This document shows, piece by piece, positions 60,879 to 64,000 of a DNA stretch of 64,000 bases. The notes beneath the pieces are model-generated. The model worked only from the letters and a program-made list of their open reading frames with translations. It had not been told where the DNA came from and did not search any database. Position numbers and translations under genes: made by a program. Every line of letters begins with the position of its first letter. The stretch's first letter is position 1. The DNA comes from Phycicoccus sp. M110.8 (GTDB lineage Bacteria > Actinomycetota > Actinomycetes > Actinomycetales > Dermatophilaceae): NCBI RefSeq assembly GCF_032464895.1, contig NZ_JAWDIC010000004.1:62001-126000 (forward strand). The letters run 5' to 3'.

Positions 60879-62165
60879 TCAGCCGCCGGAAGCGGCCTTC
60901 ATGGCGTCCTGCATGTCCTTGACTGCCTGCTGAGGCGTCTTCTGGCCCTGGATCGCAGCGAAGCTGTTCTCCTGGATGGCCTGGGTGACGGCCGGGTAGA
61001 ACGGCGTCACCGGGCGCGACACGGCGTTGGAGATGGACTCCTTGAGCACCGGCAGGTACGGGTACTTGGAGACGAGGGCCTGGTCGGTGTAGATCGACTC
61101 GATGACCGGGGCCAGCGAGCCCTTCTCCATGTTCGTCTTCTGCTGCTCGGGCGAGGTGAGGAACTTCAGGAAGTCCAGCGCGGTGGCCTTGTGCTTGGAG
61201 AAGGCGCTGATGGCCGCCATGTGACCACCGAGGGTCGAGGTGCCCGGGCCGCTGACGCCGGGGAGCGGGGCGACCTTGAACTTGCCCTTGACCTTGGAGG
61301 AGGCGTCGGTGCTGGCCAGGTTGTAGACGTACGGCCAGTTGCGCAGGAACAGCAGCTTGCCGTCCTCGAAGGACTGCCGGCTCTGCTCCTCCTGGTAGGT
61401 GATCGCCTGCTTGGGGATGTCACCGTTCTTGTAGTGGTCGGCGAGCACCTGCAGGCCCTTGGCCGCCTCGGGGGAGTCGACCGTCGGCTTGCCCGCCGCG
61501 TCGACGACCTTGGCGCCGTAGGCGTTCATCCACTCGGTGGCGTTGCAGGTCAGGCCCTCGTACTTGGCGAACTGGCCGGCGAAGCAGTCGATGCCGTTCT
61601 TCTTGGCGATCGAGCACATCGACCACATCTCGTCGATGGTCTTCGGCGGGTTGGGGACGAGGTCGCTGCGGTAGTAGAGCATCGCGCCGTCGGAGGACGT
61701 CGGTGCGGCGTACAGCGTGTTGTTGTAGGTCGCGGCCTTGACGGTCGGCTCGAGGAAGCCGTCGGTCGGCAGGGCGAACTTGTCCTTGAGCGGGGTCAGC
61801 CAGCCCTTGGCGGCGAACTCGGCCGTCCAGACGACGTCGACCGAGACGACGTCGTAGCCCGGGTCCTTGGCCTGGAAGTGCTGCACGAGGTCGTCGTGCT
61901 GCTGGTCGGCCTGGTCGGACTGCTCCTTGACCGTCACCTTCTCGTTCGGGTGCGTGGAGTTCCACTTCTCGGCCATCGGGCCGAGCAGGTTGCTGTTGTC
62001 CTTGCCCTGGACATAGGTGATGGGGCCGCGGCTGTCCGCGCCCGAGGACGCAGCGCTGTTGCCGCCGCCACTGCTCCCACCACCACACGCCGCGGCGACG
62101 AGCGCCACGGACGCGGCTCCGGCCAGCACCGTGAGGGTGCGCCGTGTGTGCATTCGGAGGGCCAT
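60879..62165 (-). CDS. Sugar ABC transporter substrate-binding lipoprotein
   Basis: 428 residues, family 1 extracellular solute-binding protein. MALRMHTRRTLTVLAGAASVALVAAACGGG has a signal peptide and lipobox (VAAAC), followed by a Gly/Ser/Asn linker. ITYVQGKDNSNLLGPMAEKWNSTHPNEKVTVKEQ opens the first lobe; the ligand-site region (APTSSDGAMLYYRSDLV, LLFLRNWPYVYNLAS, LGGHMAAISAFSKHK) is typical. The substrate is an unknown sugar or oligosaccharide. ATG 62165 follows GGAGG by about 7 nt. First gene of the importer operon, just after the operator cluster. Confidence 0.94.
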   Translation of the reverse strand: MALRMHTRRTLTVLAGAASVALVAAACGGGSSGGGNSAASSGADSRGPITYVQGKDNSNLLGPMAEKWNSTHPNEKVTVKEQSDQADQQHDDLVQHFQAKDPGYDVVSVDVVWTAEFAAKGWLTPLKDKFALPTDGFLEPTVKAATYNNTLYAAPTSSDGAMLYYRSDLVPNPPKTIDEMWSMCSIAKKNGIDCFAGQFAKYEGLTCNATEWMNAYGAKVVDAAGKPTVDSPEAAKGLQVLADHYKNGDIPKQAITYQEEQSRQSFEDGKLLFLRNWPYVYNLASTDASSKVKGKFKVAPLPGVSGPGTSTLGGHMAAISAFSKHKATALDFLKFLTSPEQQKTNMEKGSLAPVIESIYTDQALVSKYPYLPVLKESISNAVSRPVTPFYPAVTQAIQENSFAAIQGQKTPQQAVKDMQDAMKAASGG

Positions 62166-62237
62166 GTGCCCGCCTCCATTTCTCGCGTCGTGCTGAGGCG
62201 GACACGCCCCCTCAGCGCTGAGGTGAACCGACCCCAT

Positions 62238-62249
62238 GTAAACGTTTAC
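62238..62249. promoter_or_regulatory. LacI-type operator candidate 1
   Basis: GTAAACGTTTAC is a perfect 12-bp palindrome with the central CG of LacI/GalR operators, 73 nt upstream of the binding-protein start. Confidence 0.7.
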
Positions 62250-62259
62250 GCCCGCGCCT

Positions 62260-62272
62260 CGCAATCGTTGCG
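62260..62272. promoter_or_regulatory. LacI-type operator candidate 2
   Basis: CGCAATCGTTGCG, 5-bp arms around TCG, shares the form GCAA-TCG-TTGC with LacI-family sites; 11 bp from candidate 1. Confidence 0.65.
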
Positions 62273-62284
62273 CGTATTCCTTCG

Positions 62285-62297
62285 GGTAACGATTGCG
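62285..62297. promoter_or_regulatory. LacI-type operator candidate 3
   Basis: GGTAACGATTGCG; its reverse complement CGCAATCGTTACC matches candidate 2 in 11 of 13 positions. Confidence 0.55.
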
Positions 62298-62359
62298 TAA
62301 CTCGACCGCAACCGCCAGAGGTGACGCGTGTCACATCGCGCCGCGCGGGCAGCGAGGGC

Positions 62360-63358
62360 TCAGCCGACGGTGCGGGGCACCCGCTGCACGACGGTGACCG
62401 GCAGCTTCGCGCAGGACTCCGGCAGGGTCCCGGCCTCGTGCCGCTGCACCTGCACGACCCACGCGCGCCCGTCCCGGTGCCGGACGGCATACCGGCCCTG
62501 CACGGTCTCTGCGCCCTCGTCCACCGGCTCGGTGACCAGCGCGCCAAGGTCGGTGACGGCGTGCTCGGCGCGGACGTGGGACTCCGCAGCCATGGCGTCG
62601 GGGGCGAGGCTGCTGCGGCCGCGGTCGTGCCGGGGACCGAGCGCCGCGGCCGGGAGCCGGCCGTGGTCCGCCTCGTCGAGGACGGTGGTGGCCAGCGCGG
62701 TGTCCAGCCGGGCGAGGGTCGCGCCGTGGGGCAGCAGGACGCCCGTCGGCGCGAAGCGGTGGCCGCCGGTGTGCGAGGCCTCCCACACGCGCCCCGGGCG
62801 GGCGGCGGCGGCCTCGACCGCGACCGGCCGGCCGCGCACCGCGCAGCAGACGTCGCGCCGCCCGTTCGTGCACACGAGCAGCACGGGCTCGGCGGGCACT
62901 GCACCCGGGAGCGACGCCACGACGGCGTCGCGGTCACCGCGGGCCAGCGCGTCGAGGTCGACCGAGAGCAGGGTGGCCGGGTCCTCGACCGTGGCCCGGA
63001 GCAGCCAGGCGTCGGGACCGCTCCAGGCGAGGTATGCCGTGTGCCCGCCGCCGTGGTGCTCGTCGGCGTGCCGCCCGGGGCGGCGCAGCAGCGAGAGCCG
63101 GCCCCCGCGGTCGCTGCAGGCCGAGGACAGCCGCGCCCCGAGGTCGGCCGGCAGGTGCGACTGCGTCGCGGCGTCGCGCCCCCAGGGACCGGACTGCTCG
63201 AGGGCGACGAAGAAGCCGGCCCGCGCCGCCGTGCCGTAGGCGCTCACGTCCGCCCGGTCGAACCCCACCGAGCAGGCGTCCGGCGCCGGGTGGCCGTGGC
63301 CGGCCGACGGTGCGGTTCGGGCGGTCTCGCCGGGCGAGCCGCCGGGGGAGTCGCTCAC
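62360..63358 (-). CDS. Sucrase/ferredoxin-like family protein
   Basis: 332 residues of the Suc_Fer-like family (PF06999), a thioredoxin-like [2Fe-2S] fold. Motifs: CTNGRRDVCCAVRGRPVA (Cys residues) and WEASHTGGHRFAPTGVLLPHG (His residues), the likely cluster ligands. The N-terminal Cys region (PDACSVGF, SSACSDRGG) is also present. Enzyme activity is not established for the bacterial members. GTG 63358 overlaps the stop of the upstream topoisomerase gene by 4 nt (GTGA). Confidence 0.88.
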   Translation of the reverse strand: MSDSPGGSPGETARTAPSAGHGHPAPDACSVGFDRADVSAYGTAARAGFFVALEQSGPWGRDAATQSHLPADLGARLSSACSDRGGRLSLLRRPGRHADEHHGGGHTAYLAWSGPDAWLLRATVEDPATLLSVDLDALARGDRDAVVASLPGAVPAEPVLLVCTNGRRDVCCAVRGRPVAVEAAAARPGRVWEASHTGGHRFAPTGVLLPHGATLARLDTALATTVLDEADHGRLPAAALGPRHDRGRSSLAPDAMAAESHVRAEHAVTDLGALVTEPVDEGAETVQGRYAVRHRDGRAWVVQVQRHEAGTLPESCAKLPVTVVQRVPRTVG

Positions 63359-64000
63359 CGGGGCGGGCTCGCGATGCGGGCGATCGGGCTGGCGGCCGGG
63401 GTGCCGGAGCCGTCGCGGCGGCCCGTGGCCTCGGGCAGCTCGATCGCGACGCCGTTGGCGGCAGCCGCCCGCGCCGGGGTCTCGCCGGCCCACGCGAGGA
63501 CGAGGGTGTCCTCGCCCTTGAGGAACCGGTGGCAGCGCACCCCGCCGGTGGCGCGGCCCTTGGGCGGGTACTCGGCATACGGGGTCACCTTGAGCGACCC
63601 GGGCTCGGTGCCGGGCAGCGCGCCCGAGGAGCCGGAGGAGGTGGCGACCACGGCGTCGGCGCCCGGCGCCACGGCGCCGAAGAAGGCGACCTTGGCCCCG
63701 GCGGCGAGCTTGATGCCGGCCATGCCCCCCGCCGCGCGGCCCTGCGGGCGCACCGCCGTGGCGCTGAAGCGCAGGAGCTGCGCGTCGGTCGTGATGAACA
63801 CGAGGTCGACGTCGTCGGACGTCAGGCCGACCGCGCCGACGACCTCGTCGCCGTCCTTGAGCGAGATGAGCTCGAAGTCGGTGCGGCCGGGGTAGTCGGT
63901 CGTGACGCGCTTGACAACGCCCTGCGCGGTGCCGAGCGCGACGCCCGCGCCGTCGGTGCCGAGCGACACGATCGTGAGCGGCTCCTCACCGGCGGGCAGG
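63355..64000 (-). CDS. parC: DNA topoisomerase IV/gyrase subunit A, C-terminal part (5' end outside window)
   Basis: 215 codons of the C-terminal beta-pinwheel of a type IIA topoisomerase A subunit. Blade repeats are visible: GVALGTAQGVVKRVTTDYPGRTDFELISLKDGDEVVGAVGLTSDDVDLVFITTDAQLLRFSATAVRPQGRAAGGMAGIKLAAGAKVAFFGAV, with the conserved RPQGRAAGGM box. The frame is open to the edge of the window, so the catalytic Tyr domain lies beyond. Called ParC because it pairs with the parE-type gene convergent to it 7.6 kb away; it could also be a second GyrA. The far C-terminus is Ala/Pro-rich. Confidence 0.85.
   Translation of the reverse strand, partial: LPAGEEPLTIVSLGTDGAGVALGTAQGVVKRVTTDYPGRTDFELISLKDGDEVVGAVGLTSDDVDLVFITTDAQLLRFSATAVRPQGRAAGGMAGIKLAAGAKVAFFGAVAPGADAVVATSSGSSGALPGTEPGSLKVTPYAEYPPKGRATGGVRCHRFLKGEDTLVLAWAGETPARAAAANGVAIELPEATGRRDGSGTPAASPIARIASPPR

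Overview
The window is a chromosomal segment of a very GC-rich actinobacterium. GTG starts are common, genes are packed with ATGA/GTGA overlaps, and many genes have a TANNNT -10 box 6-7 nt before the start codon (leaderless transcripts). Gene content and order point to Micrococcales, probably an Intrasporangiaceae-like genus; this is inference, because no rRNA gene is present. I saw no tRNA, rRNA, CRISPR, phage or insertion sequence. Both ends cut a gene: an L,D-transpeptidase on the left and a topoisomerase IV subunit A-type gene on the right.

Left part (1-24.5 kb). After the L,D-transpeptidase and a secreted phosphoesterase comes the respiratory block ctaE-qcrC-qcrA-qcrB (minus strand). Then come an orphan receiver-domain protein, trpD, a PLP decarboxylase, a zinc-ribbon polytopic membrane protein, a stand-alone Lrp/AsnC sensor domain, a DnaQ-UvrC fusion nuclease, a CxxC microprotein, a lipoprotein metallopeptidase, a Nudix hydrolase, a membrane glycosyltransferase-like protein, a long-chain acyl-CoA ligase, two SRPBCC proteins, an ArsA/GET3-like ATPase, a Cys-rich protein, a ROK glucokinase and an EEP-family hydrolase. 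From qcrB to metF (about 2-39 kb) the families follow the order I recall for the M. tuberculosis Rv2196-Rv2172c block, with insertions.

Middle (24.5-43 kb). Two small membrane proteins, a PlsC-type acyltransferase, the MacS/MacR two-component pair, a class II DAHP synthase and threonine aldolase are followed by a 0.43-kb array of six hairpin repeats. Then come an EamA transporter, a PASTA-domain Ser/Thr kinase, a LysM-lytic transglycosylase, an Rv2175c-family DNA-binding protein, a polyprenyl diphosphate synthase and metF. Accessory genes follow: an MFS exporter with its ArsR-type repressor and matching operators, a HAD phosphatase, a VOC protein and a YbaK-type deacylase.

Right part (43-64 kb). 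A perfect mycobacterial-type SOS box precedes an apparent operon DUF6504-HEPN-dnaE2. It is followed by a secreted HNH nuclease, a methyltransferase and dinB, so two translesion polymerases lie within 9 kb. DUF3040, DUF456 and a small zinc-ribbon gene lead to a parE-type gene. Between parE and the parC-type C-terminus sit an amino-acid permease, a LacI regulator, a sugar ABC importer with three candidate LacI operators, and a sucrase/ferredoxin-like protein.

The strongest unexplained signals are (i) the SOS-linked DUF6504-HEPN-dnaE2 unit, (ii) the 8-mer GTATGCCG / CGGCATAC, present dozens of times on both strands in genes and between genes, and (iii) the hairpin array at 31.7-32.1 kb.
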